Assembly: GCA_038380795.1 (NCBI GenBank)
Contig: CM076260.1
Coordinates: 2,911,533-2,975,532 of the forward strand
From: Pyrocephalus nanus
Taxonomy: Eukaryota; Chordata; Aves; Passeriformes; Tyrannidae
Direction: 5' to 3'
DNA length: 64,000 nucleotides
Below, piece by piece: positions 20,746 through 33,424 of this stretch (the stretch's first letter is position 1; every line of letters begins with the position of its first letter). The position numbers and the translations under genes were made by a program. The notes beneath the pieces were generated by a model. The model made no database searches, was not told where the DNA came from, and worked only from the letters and a program-made list of their open reading frames with translations.

Positions 20746-22610
20746 CCAAACTCCTCTCAGGGAAGTTATAGGGAGTCTTCTCCTCCCCTTCCATCACCAT
20801 CCAGGGATCCTCAGCAGTGGCCACTCTTTGCTGTCATCTGTATCTGAAATAGGAGGTGATGGATCCTCCCCTCCCTCATCCTTCTACCTGTATTCCCTAA
20901 TCAAATTGCCCCTCCTGGCATTTAGATCCATTTCTATGAATTTCACTTCTGTTAATTCCTCCAAGATCTCTTTTACATCGACTAAGTTGTGTTGTCACCC
21001 ATCCCCTGAGTGTTTGAATGGTCACTTGTGTAAGCCATTTCACATCAGGCAAGTTCTGCTCCATTTTTTTATTTCAGAGAGGTTTAAGTCTTCTAGCTGA
21101 GAGCTGAGTGTAGTATTTGATCATTCCAATAGGTAGCAGCATTTCACTCATTTGGATCAGCTTTGCTGTGCTATAAAGACATCACTGGCGGTGGAAAATC
21201 TGAAGTAATTTCTGTTAAAGGATGCCCTGAGGTTCAGATTCGTTTCTTGTTTGGTTTGGAAACTTAATATTCAACTGCATCAGAGCATTTCCAGTTCCAA
21301 AGCTCCTACTCCTGCCTTGCAAAGAATCACAACTCAAAACACAAAGGAGACTGTACCTACTTTAATTATAATTTCATATTTGCTTAACAGGAGGCTTGAG
21401 GTCAAGGTCCAAATTGTTTTACACAGATGTAAATACAGTTCTTGCAAATTAATAGTTTAAAACACATTTAAGTCCATGAATGTGCACAGGGGCAGTGAAA
21501 TTAGGCAATGTGTATAAAGGGAAAGGTTCCATCCAGGGGCAGTTTTGTTTCCTAATTACACTCCTGAGTAAAATCTGGTGACACGGGAAAGAAAAATATT
21601 TGGATGAATATGTATCTGTTTGTTTATGTATTTTCTTCCAAGAGAAATAACAGCTGCCATGGGTGAGTACAGCCCTCTGAGAAAATAGCCTGAAATCTTG
21701 GAGACTGTGTGCTTGGAGAGGTTGAAAAAAATAAAGGGATAAAGATGCCTGGTGGGCATTTCATTCAGAGCTCTCCAGAGATCCCTCCCAAGGGTCTTAC
21801 TTGAAAAGAAGTGTTTCCCCGCAGCCAGCCCTGCAAAGATCACTCAGGGCTCAGGGAATTTTCCTCCTGGCACATCACTATCGATCCCTGCTCTGTCAGC
21901 ATCAGCTCCAGAGTCCCCACAGGCTTTGGGGAATTCCTTTGATGCCACTTGCCGCTGGAAGTGTCGGGATCTCGGGGAAAGATCCAGCTGGGATGAAGAG
22001 AGCCGACAACACGGGGGAATTGAAACAGCAGGTAATTGGAGGAGGGTTGGAAGCTCATCTGGGCCTGATACCCACCTGATACCCACCTGAGGACACTGGT
22101 GAGGGATCCATGGACATGTTATAATTCCTTTGGAGTTGTTGGGAAGACAGGCACTGGCAGGTGGGGCTCAGGTCTGCTAAGAGTAGAGCCTGCAGGAGTT
22201 GTCTAGACCAGAGTGCACTGCCCTGAGTTCAAATGAGAAGCAAACAGCACTAGTCAAAACACTCATTTTCTTCTCTCTGTGCCCCATTCAAATGCCCCAT
22301 CAACCAGGGGGATGTGAGGATGTCACATCCTCAGGGATGGGACAGGGAGGAAGGAGAGGAGAGGCAGCCAGGAAAAAGAGAAGTGGGGGGGGCGGAGGGG
22401 GGGAAGGAGAAGAAAAACAAGTAAAGAAATAGGATGTGAGTCCTGGCTGTGCAACAAGTCATTTGTGAAGCAAATCAGCCTCTGTTGTGTGATAAATGGC
22501 CTGAGGCCAAGCTAGAAATGCTTATTGAGGGAGTCCTGGGAGAGGTGTGATGGAAGCACTAGGGACAAGGACTGCCTGGAGAACTTAAAAGGAAAAGACA
22601 GGTTTGATTT
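20746..22610. other. Intergenic, no recognised feature
   Basis: No coding exon or known repeat was recognised. A 13-bp tandem pair (CCTGATACCCACC type) is at about 22064-22090. A G-rich stretch lies at about 22380-22420. Confidence 0.5.
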
Positions 22611-22611
22611 A

Positions 22612-22910
22612 GGACGCTGATTCGAGGGAGCACTCGGATTAGAGGTGAGCTCTGGTATGAGGCTGTGAGAGCCGAGCAGAGGAGCCGCCCATCAAGTGCC
22701 AGGCAGGGAGTGAGAGATTAACAACGTCTGACCCGCGGAGCAGAGGATGTCAGAACGAGAGCCCGCAGCCAGGAGACGAAGGGTTCAGAGAACAGCCACT
22801 GGGGCAGGCGAGGAGCACGACCAGGCTCCAAGCGAGGGGCTGCTGCTCCTGGAAATGCTGCCAGCGAAGGACTCGGCAGTGCTGTGTAGTGGCTGGCAGG
22901 GAACGCTGGA
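22612..22910. promoter_or_regulatory. Small unexplained CpG cluster
   Basis: Roughly 18 CpGs fall in about 300 bp, for example in GGACGCTGATTCGAGGG, CCGCGGAGC and CCAGCGAAGGACTCGG, while flanking kilobases have very few. No CR1 sequence explains it. It could be an unannotated promoter or first exon, a methylation-protected element, or part of an unrecognised LTR. Confidence 0.4.
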
Positions 22911-23052
22911 GGGAGTGTGGGCAAAGGAGACAGCAGATGGAAATTCAGATAATTTTCCTTCTATTCCAGGAGCACAGTGTGTTTTCATTATTATTATTAT
23001 TGCTTTTGTCATTATTTCGTCAGCCTGGGCTTTATGGGATCGGAGAACCAAA

Positions 23053-23185
23053 GAATCATAGAATGGTTTGGGTTGGAAGGACCTTAAAGATCATCTCATT
23101 CCAACTCCTTATCATGGGCAGGGACAACTTCCAGTATCCCAGGTTGCTCCAAGCTCTGTCCAACCTGTCCTTGATCTCACCTTGA
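23053..23185 (-). mobile_element. CR1 LINE 3' tip
   Basis: Antisense: AGAATCATAGAATGGTTTGG, then CCTTAAAGATCATCTCATTC, ending near CTGTCCAACCTGTCCTTGAT. An (ATT)n run lies just before it at about 22988-23001. Confidence 0.92.
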
Positions 23186-25569
23186 TGTAGGTGAGATGGT
23201 AACAAGCCCATAATATGAAGCACTGTCAGAACACCAAAGGGTTTGCATGTTTCTTGCCTTCAATCTTCCCCAAAATCCTGATGGAATATTCAGCTCCATT
23301 TAACGGTGCAGGTTTGGGGGTAGGAAGAGGGGGCTGACGTGTCCACTTTGTAACTTGGGAAAAGCTCAGCCCGGAAATTTTGTGAAATGTCATGAAGCAG
23401 CCTTTGAATCACTAATGAATCTGGTGGGAGAGAGAGGGGAGTGGTGGAGTCAGGAAACCGTGGATGAGTTACCTTGTCTCCAGTCCCTGGGAAAACCCTG
23501 CAGAAGTTTTTACAGAACTGGTCAATATTTGGCCACTGGAGGACAACAGAGTGATGAAAACCCACCTAAATGACTCACTGGGAACAATTCTCCACAAACC
23601 AACCCAGTTTTTGTCTCTGCTCATGAAGCTGGCTTTGGTGACTAAGGGAGCAAGACTTTTCATCCAGCCAACAGCCACGTGGGGAAAGTGGGAATGACTG
23701 GAAGGCACGAACACTGAGGAGTACATAAAACAGGAGGAAGGAATAAAGCTAGAAAATAACAAATGAAATGAGAACCTATAGTAAAAAAAAAAAAAAAAAT
23801 GGTTCAAAAGGACAAATTTCTTTCTGGACCACATCGCCTGTGATGGAAGAGGGTAATTTCTTCCAGTCTTAGAGATGGAAAAGCCATGGGTTTGATTCCA
23901 TGTCCATATCTGGCCACTGCACTTAAGGAAACCTGGGATGAAACAGATATGGAGCAGAGTGGAGAGGAAGGAACACAACCAGATGATTAGGAGACAGTCT
24001 GAGGGAGAGTTTGGAGGAACTGGACTTGTTAAGTCCAGAAATGAAAAGCCTACAGGAACTCCAGCGCAGGCTGCCAGGGATGAGGGCAGGCAATTGGTTT
24101 CCTTGTCCACTGCCACCTGGAAAAGCAGAAATCAACATAATTTCCTGGAAAAGCAGAGATCAACATAATTTAGCTTGTTGGTGAACATGCAGGGTCCCAG
24201 AACACCTGGGACTGGCTGATGGGTGGTGGGGATTGTCTGTTTTGATGGCCGAATTTGTCATAGATGGGCTGTTTGACCTGACCAAAGCATGGGGATAGGA
24301 GATATGTGGCTTCCCAAAGGCTCTTCTGGTTCATCCAGTTCTCATCACTTTATGGATCAATTTAGGAAGCCTTCTGAGAAGGCACCTTCACTCAGGTCTG
24401 ACAGAACCAACCCTGTGGTATTTATTCCTCAGTAAAGTGCAGATAATGCTGCAAATAAAGTGTCCCATTTAATCCCATGAAATACTCACTTGCTTTGCTC
24501 AAATTAAAATGGGAAAGGAAAAAAAAAAAAAAAAAAGGATTTCCTGCAGATGCTGGTTCAGCTTTAAAAATTAATCCCTTTCCACCATCGTTGTGTTGTT
24601 TTCCTGAGAAGCAGCTGGGCAGCAAATTTTCATGGACACAAGACATTTGTTGACAAGCAGGTTCAAGTGTTATTTACCACACACCTGAGATAAGAAGAAA
24701 ACGGTACTTTTGGAGACACAGGAATCACTCCTCTAGTCACAAAGCAAGAAAAAAAAGTAGTTGAGCAGCACAAATGGACAACAGGACCCACAAAAAATTT
24801 CAGGAAGACATTGAAATTAAACAAAACATTCCTGCCCCAGATACCAAATATTTTTGGATTTGCAAATGGTTGCAAGGAAAGTTGATTGCTCTCCACAAGG
24901 AGGAAATGCCAGGCCCAGCAGAGTGTGTTTGATATATTATTCATAAGAAATTATATGCTGAAGACTCATCAGAATCAGCAGCAGCAAACACAGGTCAACA
25001 GTGAAAAAAGCAAATAAACCTGCAATGGATTTGAAACTGTTTTAATGCCTCCAGTTTAGAGCCCAGTTTATTCATTAGCCCTGGTTGTCTGGGACATTCT
25101 TATGGCAGGATCGAGGTTACTTCTGAAGATTTCAAACCAACATTGCCCACAGTCTCAGCAGGGTTCAGCTTTGTAAACACAGCAAATTAGATTTAGGGCT
25201 TTTGAACAGAAATAAAAAGGGAAACCCACAAGGACATTGCTCACTTTTCAAAGTGTAGCTGCACTTTCAAGGCTGACCCAGTACTGTCATTTCGGGGCTG
25301 TTTGAGCAACCACTGGAAAATAAAAGAGCACTAAAAATAGCCATCATGGGCTCATTAGCTCTTTAATTACACATCAGTTTTCCTTTCTCTCATCTGCACT
25401 TGCAACTTTGTCCTGTGATCCCTCCACTGGCATTGACTGGGGAATGCCAGGAACTGCTTTGGGTGGGGGACACCCCTGTGATTCACTGCCGGTCCATCTT
25501 CCCATCATTTTCCAGGGACTGGAAGAACAGGAATCCCTTATGAAGCCCATGGTAAGAAAAGCATCAAGG
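23186..25569. other. Intergenic, no recognised gene
   Basis: Unique-looking sequence apart from the 28-bp duplication at 24116, an A17 run near 23783 and an A run near 24519. No exon-like open frame with splice sites was recognised. Confidence 0.5.
24116..24171. repeat. 28-bp tandem duplication
   Basis: The unit beginning CCTGGAAAAGCAG and ending CAACATAATTT occurs twice in tandem with a single A/G difference. Confidence 0.9.
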
Positions 25570-25980
25570 AATGACAGGCTGAGAGATTTGGGACTGTTCA
25601 CCCTGGAGAAGAGAAGGATCCAGGGAGACCTGAGAGCCCCTTCCAGTGCCTAAAGGGCCTCCAGGAGAGCTGGAGAGGGACTTGGAACAAGGACCTGAAG
25701 GGACAGGACAAGGGGGAATGGCTTCCCAGGTCCAGAGGGCAGGAATAGATGGGATATTAGGGAGAAATCCTTCCCTTTGAGGTCTTGAGGCACTGGCAGG
25801 AGTTGCCTGGAGAAGCTGTGGCTGCTCCATCCCCTGCAAGTGTCCAAGGCCAGGTTGGATGGGGCTTGGAGCAATCTGGGATAGTTGGAGGTGTCCCTGC
25901 CCATGGCAGGGGGTTGGAACTGGATAAGGTTTAAGGTCATTTCCAACCCAAACTGTTCTATGATTCTATGATTCTGTGAA
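25570..25980 (+). mobile_element. CR1 LINE 3' end with intact terminal repeat
   Basis: A ~410-bp sense copy from GGAGAAGAGAAGGATCCAGG through GGCAGGAATAGATGGGATAT to its true 3' end ATTCTATGATTCTATGATTC, the short tandem tail typical of CR1. Confidence 0.94.
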
Positions 25981-26194
25981 TGGAAAATGCAGATAAAACA
26001 GAATGGGAAGTGACAGTAACAGCCTCTGAAGTGCTCAGAGCCTGTGAGGCACATGAAATCCAGATGTGCCTTCAATTGAAGGCCTGTGATAAAGAAACAA
26101 CCCTGGGTCCAGCTAAAGAGATGTCAGTGATTTGTCAGTGTGCCCAGATGGCCAAGAAGACCAGTGGCATCCCAGCTTCTATCAGCAATAGTGT

Positions 26195-26725
26195 GGCCAG
26201 GACCATCCCCTGTGCTGGTGCTGCAGGGGCACTTCCAGTCCTGAAGGCAGTTCTGGGCCCCTCAGACAAGGAAGGCTGGAGCGTGTCCAGGGAAGGGAAC
26301 GGAGCTGGGGAAGGGGCTGGAGCACCAGGAGCAGCTGAGGGAGCTGGAGGGGTTCAACCTGGAGAAAAGGAGGCTCAGGGGGGACCTCCTCACTCTCTGC
26401 AACTCCCTGATGGGGTGGGGAGCCGAGGGTGGGGTCAGGCTCTGCTCCCAGGGAACAAGGGACAGGACAAGACGTAGTCTCAAGTTGTGCCAGGGGAGGT
26501 TCAGGTTGGACATCAGGAAGAATTTCCCCATGGAAAGGGTTGTCAGGCATTGGAAGGGGCTGCCCAAGGAGGTGATTAAGTCACAATCCCTGGAGGTGTC
26601 CAAGGAAGGACTGGACATGGCCCTCAGTGCTCTGGGCTGGGTGTCAAGGTGGGGATCAGACACAGCTTGGACTCGAGGATCTTGGAAGTCTTTTCCAACC
26701 TCAGTGATTCTGATTCTATAAGACC
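26195..26725 (+). mobile_element. CR1 LINE 3' end
   Basis: A ~530-bp sense copy: GGAGCGTGTCCAGGGAAGGG, GAGAAAAGGAGGCTCAGGGG, GCCAGGGGAGGTTCAGGTTG and the tail CTTTTCCAACCTCAGTGATT. Open frames over it are repeat-derived. Confidence 0.93.
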
Positions 26726-26799
26726 TCTGTGAACCTCCCATCTCCTTTCTCTTTGCAGGACCTGTCTTCCACCATTCCCTCCCACATCACAACTCCTCT

Positions 26800-26862
26800 T
26801 ACAGTCAGACTTGGTGATCTTAAAGGTCTTTTCTAACCTAAAAGATTCTATGATTCATAGAG
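26800..26862 (+). mobile_element. CR1 LINE 3' tip
   Basis: GATCTTAAAGGTCTTTTCTA, then ACCTAAAAGATTCTATGATT: only the last ~60 bp of a CR1, 75 bp right of another sense copy. Confidence 0.85.
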
Positions 26863-29800
26863 TCATTATCCCATGCTCCATCGTGGTGCTCCTTGCTGCA
26901 GAATGCTGTGCAAGGATACAGGGGCTGGAAAGGGATCAGACACGTGGCTGAAGGGTGACATTAAACACAATGGGCCAGCTCAAGAAGTCCTTAAAGACAT
27001 GATTATAGCAGATGTGTAAAACAGAAAGGTCACTCCAGACTCACCATGCCTCTTACCCCTTTCCTACATATCAGCTCTTGGCCACTGTCTCAGGCCACGT
27101 GCTGGGCTAGGTACACTTTCAGTTTAATTTAACATGGTCCTTCTTCTTCTCAAATGTTACTGAAAGGAGGTTCATGGTGCTTTTTTTGGAGCTCAGAGAC
27201 ATCAAACCAGTTGGTTTTCACAGCATATTTGGCTGCTTAGGTCCCTGACAGTTCAAACCATCTGCATATGCTCTGCCACTGCTCTGTGCCTCAGTGGGGT
27301 GGCAAGAGGGGTTGAACAGCATCTCTGAGCTGCAACAGGACAAATAAAACAAATGATCAGCTCATCTCGTGTCCTTGTGGCTTCTGAGCAGTCAGAAAAC
27401 ACTCAGTTACTCCACCTTGTTCCAGACACGTTTTGAACACTGGAAACTTTTGAATTTCCAGATGCTCCTTGTAAGGTAGGAGCTGAGCTGGAGCTTGTGT
27501 TCCCCTCATTGTGGAGTCAATGAGCCAGGGAATGTATCCTGGCTGCTCATCCCACAGACACCCTCAAATCCACAGCTAAAGCAGCAGCAGCACTAATAGT
27601 GCTTGTAAATACAATTGTTTGCTTAACGTTCTCTGAAGCACTTGGGAAAGTGCTCAGCTCTGAAAGCAAATCCCTTTAATGCAGCATCCAGGTCCCGACT
27701 TGTTCCAGGGAGAGAGAGGGATTTACAAACAGGCAAAATGCACATGTGGTCAGATGGTTTGTTAAGCTTTAGGCAAGGAATTGTAAAAATCAGTTTAATC
27801 TATTGAAGTGCAGCTCTGATAGACCCTAGGGTAGTGTTCACTTTCCCAGTGGTACTTGGAAAGAGGGTGTTCCCAGAGGGCAGGGCAGCATCAGTGCTGC
27901 CCAAACCAGTGCTGCTGAATCATGTCTAACCCCTTCTTCATCTCTACTTGGGAATGCTCAGCTCCCATCCCACTCAGTGTCCACTTATTCCACCAGCAGG
28001 AAGTTGCTGCTGGTGTCTCACCTCACACTGCTTTTCAGCCCAAAGTCCATTTCTTCATATTTTCCTTGCTAGTTTGCTTTCTACTCCCAACATGCAGTTT
28101 GGGGGTGGACATGCTGACCCTCTCCATGGGCCTTCCTACAGAACCAAAAGTTGGGAAAGTCTCCACAAAATTCCCATGGAATATCTGGTCTAAGTGGACA
28201 CAACCACTACCTACCTTGTGCTGGAAGGTGGCAGGAGTTCCCTCTGCAGGTGGGGAACAGCACAAAAAGCAGTCAGGTTGAAGACTGAGCTGAAGTTTTG
28301 CTCTCCAGAAGTTGTTTCTTCACAGTAAACCAGAGAAAAGTATGAAGAAAAGTGTTAAAAGGGAACTTGGTGGATTGGGAAAGGGGAACAGGGAGCCTGT
28401 TTTGTCAGAAGGATGTTCTGGGATGGGTATGAGGAGGAAGAAAATAAATGCTGTGTAAGCAATTTCTTGACTTGTTTTTTCCCCATCCTGATAGATAAAA
28501 GATGGTCTTTTCAGGATTGCTGCTCTGGCCCTGGTGTGGGTTAAAATCCCTTGGAATTCTTCCCTTAGCATTTATTTCTGCCTCACTTCCCACCCTCAGA
28601 GGTGTCCTGGCTGTTTTTTGATTCCCTTTTAGATTCCTTCTCAGCTTCTCCCACTGTCCTTAGATCTCCTCAGCCTCATCCTAATATCCAACTGCTCTTC
28701 TCTCCCTTCTCCTCCCCATCCCAGCCCCAAGGACCACATTGCCCAAGCATTTGCCTGGTGCTTGTGATCCAGACTTGCCATTATATGTGGAAAAGTGCAG
28801 GAATCATCGCTCCTGACACATCTGGGGAGTCAAGAGGGGCAAGATTTTTGCATTTCAGGGCTGGTTAAGATTAGGAATGTTTGCATCTCAGGGCAGATTC
28901 CTCAAGCCTAAGAGAGCAGTTTGGTGGGAAAGTTTGTCATGGATGCCATCCCAACACAAGTCCTCCTGTGGTGGGAAGCAGAGGAAGGTGCCCCACAGTG
29001 GCAACCTCAGGGAGGGTAAGTGGAGTCAGAATAAAGGACACCATCTGCAGTGGGTGCCCACAGTCACCTGGATTTCTTCCCGATGCCCCTCCATAACCCA
29101 CGTGCTCTCTTCTCTGCTGTCCCTTTGGTGTGACATTGGGGCTGCACATCCTCCCACCCGCTTCTGCTTCCTTTCCCACTCAGTATCTCCCAGACCTGCC
29201 TTCCAGTCAAACTTTGGCAGCCTCCTGAAATCCAGATCCTGTCCAGAGCGTTTGGGAGGCACAGGAATGTTTGGTTTTAGCTACTGCTCTGTACGAGCCA
29301 TCTCTTTTCCTGCTCTTTATTCTTTGACATGCAGTGTGATGCTGGACCTTCACAGCTGTGTAGGGCTCTCTCTGGGGTCCTGCCTGCAGCAAACTGGGAC
29401 TAATCTGGCACAAAAAGTTACTGTCTTTGTGTTACAAGGAGTTTCTTAAGATGAAGTTGAAAACTTCTGGAGGAAACCACCAAGATTTTGGGACGTTGCT
29501 GTACCAGAAGTCCGCTTTCCCCATCACCTCCCATGGGTCAGGTATTTGACAACAGAATTGGTACCAAACTGTCAAATTTGAGGGGGAACCTTCCTGGAGT
29601 CTGTCTCTACCTGAGTGCTCATTCTGCTGTTAAATATGGGGGTGGAGAAATTGCAGGTTCAGATTTCCACTCCTATAAAAATCTTCTCCAAAGAGAAGAG
29701 AACAGTGGTTTTCTTGTGGGGAACAGCTCTATATGTCAGTCATAGAGAATAGTACCTGCTTTTTCTGATAATACCCAGAGGCTGTGACCAGAAATCAGCA

Positions 29801-30147
29801 CCCAGAGGGCCTCTGCAATGAGTGTCCACCCTCCCTTGTTGTGAGTGTGCTTTGCAATCCAACAGGCTGGCATGATCATCTGCACTGTTTATATCTGTAG
29901 CAATAAACAACTCCTGGATAGGTTTACAAGCCCACTCCTGAGTACAGTTTTGGACCAGGTTAGCTGGAAATGTCTCAAGTATCCCTTGGACTTGCCTCAG
30001 GAGTTAGAACAGACCATTCCCAAATGTTGGTTTGGATGTGACCCCCCCCTCCTCTGGAATTTGGTAGCGTGGACCTGGCCAGACGGTGCCTTAGAGCCCA
30101 GGATGGAATCAGCATTTCACGCACAAACTGAGGCCAGAAAACCAGAG
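26863..30147. other. Intergenic, no recognised feature
   Basis: No coding exon, RNA gene or known repeat was recognised. Open frames up to 190 codons occur on the plus strand near 28877-29449 but show no familiar domain or splice pattern. Confidence 0.5.
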
Positions 30148-30925
30148 CAGAGAATCCCAGAATCATAGAATGGCTTGGGTTGGAAAGAACCTTAAAGACC
30201 ATCTAGTCCCACACCCCTGCCATGGGCAGGAACACCTTCCACTAGCCCAGGTTGCTCCAAGTCCCATCCAACCTGGCCTTGGACACTTCCAGGGATGGGG
30301 CAGCCACAGCTTCTCTGGGCAACCTGTGCCAGGGCCTCCCCACCCTCAAAGGGAAGAATTTCCACCCAATGTCTAATCTGGATCTCTCCTCTTTTAGTTT
30401 AAAACTGTTCCCCCTTGTCCTGTCACTCTCTGCCAGCATAAAAAGTCTCTCTCCCTCTGTTTTATAACCCCTCTTTAAACACTGGAAGGCCACAGTGAGG
30501 TCTCTCCAGAGTGTTCTCTTCTCCAGGTGAACACCCCCAGCTCTCCCAGCCTGGCTCCAGAGCAGAGGGGCTCCAGCCCTGGGAGCTTCTCCGTGGCCTC
30601 CTCTGGACTCACTCCAGCAGCTCCACGTCCTTGTGCTGTTGTTCCCCAGGGCTGGAGGCAGCTCTGCAGGTGGGGTCTCACCTGAGGGGGAAGAGGGGCA
30701 GAATTCCCCCCTCCTCTGCTGCCCAAGCTGTGGAATGAGCCCAGGACATGGGGGATTTCTGGGCTGGGAGAGCTCATGGACGGGGCATGTCCAGCCTCTC
30801 ACCCACCAGCACCCAAAGTCCTTCTCCCCAAAGTCCTTCTCCCCAGGGCTGACCTCAATGAGTTCTTCCCCCAGGCTGTTCTCATGTCTGGGATTGCCCC
30901 AACACGGCACAAATCAGAGGAGCCA
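30148..30925 (-). mobile_element. Longest CR1 LINE copy in the window
   Basis: A ~780-bp antisense copy. From its 3' end it reads CAGAATCATAGAATGGCTTG, CTAGCCCAGGTTGCTCCAAG, CTTCTCCAGGTGAACACCCC, AGCTCCACGTCCTTGTGCTG and on to CTGGGATTGCCCCAACACGG. The 222-codon minus-strand frame at 30242-30910 is the remnant of the CR1 ORF2 C-terminal region (for example RLPREAVAAPSLEVSKARLD), not a host gene. It contains an exact tandem AAAGTCCTTCTCCCC duplication near 30825. Confidence 0.93.
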
Positions 30926-31559
30926 AACACAGCCCAGCAACAGCAACCGAGACCTGTCCCTTCATGTGTGTGAGGGGTTCATCCACCACCCTGGGCAGGG
31001 ATGTGGAGAGGGTGACAAAGAAGATGAATGAAAAAACTCCGGAATTGGAGTTGAATTTGGTGGGGAAGAGAGTCAATCCTTACTCAGGGATTGAGTGAGT
31101 GGGGACAAGGAGGGACAGCACAGGTGTCAGACAGTCCCTATGGGAGTTACCTGGGGGTCTCAATTCAGGGACCATCCCACTGCCAGAGGATGCAGACTGC
31201 TTCCCTTGGAGTGGGACACATGGGGTGGTTTTGCCATTCCCTTTCTGGGGACTCCACAGGGGGTCACATCATCCAGAGCCAGCAGGAGGCAGTTGGATTT
31301 CCAGCTGTGTAATGGTTTTCTCTAACCCTGGACCATCCTTACCCCCAGATCCTCTGCTCTCCCAGGCTACCCCATCCCACTCTTTGACCCAGTGCCCCTT
31401 TGTTGTTTTTGTTTTTGTTTTTCCTGGAGCATCCTGCTAAAGATACACTATTACTCTGATTTAAAAGAAACTCAGGACTGCCAGGATCTGAAAGATTTCA
31501 GATCTGCTTTTGGTTTCATAGGATCAGTGTCCAGCGTGGAGTAGAAAGGAAAGAACAAA
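30926..31559. other. Intergenic, no recognised feature
   Basis: Nothing recognised beyond a short (GTTTTT)n-like run near 31403-31420. Confidence 0.5.
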
Positions 31560-32110
31560 AAGACACAGCACACTGCAAACATGTTATTAAAATGAACTGT
31601 TTATATTATCTCAGTTGAGTCAATACATTATAATGTATTAAAATGGAAAGGTACAAAATTGAAATAAATACTTTCTGATTCATGTATAAATCTTTTGTCA
31701 AGATGACATTTTGTTTGTTTTTTTTCTTTTTTTTCATCAGTACATGTTTCAATAAAACATTTAAAATGACAAAGCATCGTTTAAAATGACAAAGCATCGT
31801 TTAAAATATGGTTCATGGAAGAAAAAGGTTGAAATCAAACAACTTTTGGCTTGTTTTGGCATGAGATCTTGACACAATCTGGGTTCCCCAAAACCACGTA
31901 AATGGTGGTAAAATATAAATGCTCAAACTTATTTAAAAAAATAAACAGGCTTTACAAAACCCTCTGATCCTTGACTTAGCCACTTTTCTGTATAGTCTGC
32001 ACTTACGATATATACATTCATTATTGTCCAAGGGAAGACAGCCACTGACGTTCATTTAAAGAGCTTGGTGGAGAGGCTTAACGAACATTAATTAATTAAT
32101 GCAGCCGACG
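31560..32110 (-). other. AT-rich 3'UTR-like block 1
   Basis: A CR1-free AT-rich block. On the minus strand it ends with AATATA (about 31604-31609) and then a GT-rich stretch, TGTTTGCAGTGTGCTGTGTC, as expected of a weak poly(A) site. It contains an exact 20-bp tandem repeat at 31761-31800. It could be the distal 3' UTR of an upstream minus-strand gene (XKR6 by synteny), a lncRNA end, or a conserved non-coding element. Confidence 0.3.
31761..31807. repeat. 20-bp exact tandem duplication
   Basis: TTAAAATGACAAAGCATCGT occurs twice back to back and is followed by a third partial TTAAAAT. Confidence 0.92.
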
Positions 32111-33420
32111 ACAAGTAACACCCTGAAAAAAACTCCTGACAGTGCAAAAAAGAAAACAGCTCGGAAAACCGAATGGGACAAGGAAGAGGCGAGTGCACAA
32201 GCCCAGATCTGATGCAAAGCTCTAGGCCAGGTCTAACCAAACAGCTGTGGCCAGGATAAGCTGCTTCTCCCAGGGGGTGCCAGGACACACCCAACGCTGA
32301 TGACACCGGGCGTTGCCCTGCAGCTCCCAGGGCTATTCCTGCTCCCGGGAAAATCACCCCTTGGCACAAAGGAACCTTCTGCAGAGTCTCCTTCCTCGCT
32401 GGTGGTGAAGGCAAGAGCTGAGCTGAGCGGGATATCCTGGTGTAAGCCTGGCCTGGGGGAGTGGGAGTGAAGTCCGGATGAGAAATCGTGGAGCGGGAGG
32501 AGCGGAGGAGCGAGTGTGAATGTGGGCGTGGGATCTTTGAGGAGAGGCACTGGGGAATTCCCTGCTGGGCAGTGGCTTTTATCAGGATCGTGGAGCAGGC
32601 TGGTTCATGTGCTTTAGTCTCAACACTGTGCTTATTTCTTTGTCACTGCAGCCTTGGGCTGTCGTGGTCCCTCGAACCTCTACCATGTGCTTATCGTTCC
32701 GGGGCAATGGGCAGAGGCTGCTTGGGGCAGGACGAGAGAGAATGGGCTTCCCTGGTGGATAATGGGGACTTCTTCCAAATTTCAGTATTCCAGGAGCTTT
32801 TAGGGTTTCACTTGAAAGGGGAAAAGAAACACAGTTACCTTAAAAATAGTACTAAAGAGACTCTTCCTGCGGGTTGTGTTGCTGCCAGCAAGTGAAACTA
32901 CACAAACCAAGGGGGGGCATTTGCTTCGTTTGGTTGGTTTTAAGGCAGTAGAAGATTTTACCACCTCAGAAAGGAAAGACAGCCCCATCCTGCCTCGGTT
33001 GAAGGGCAGGCAGGACTTGAGGTGGTGCTGCCTGTGCTGTTCCTGGTGCTCCACAGGCTGATGGGGACTAAATCCTCCTGGACGCCTGGTTGTTCCCATC
33101 CTGTGAGGAAGGATCTCGTGGCATGAGCTGTTTGATATGCTCTGGATGCTGCTGCAGGCTCAGGGCTCTCATGATAAAGGGAATCCCATTGCAAAGTGAG
33201 CCCTGTAAGATGGGCTAGAGGGTCAAGGGGTGGGAAGGGTGTTCTCTGGGGAAATAGTTTTCTCTCCCTCCACAAAAAGCCAGGGAGTCACAGTTAAAAC
33301 TCTTTGGGAAATGGCAGCTTTGGGCCTTTTCCCGATGAAAAATACCACATCCTTTGGGAAAGGAATGACTTGATTTGAAGCTTTTGGATTTCTTCTTGGA
33401 TATTTTCCTTCAGTTGGTGT
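32111..33420. other. Intergenic, no recognised feature
   Basis: A moderately GC-rich stretch with scattered CpGs around 32460-32530. No recognised exon or repeat. Confidence 0.5.
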
Positions 33421-33424
33421 TTTT

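Noticed and set aside
22747..23061. 104-codon plus-strand frame with a hydrophobic FIIIIIAFVII segment.
   Set aside because: The apparent membrane segment comes from an (ATT)n microsatellite and the C-terminus runs into a CR1 tail.
30242..30910. 222-codon minus-strand frame.
   Set aside because: It is the CR1 ORF2 C-terminal remnant within the 30148-30925 CR1 copy.
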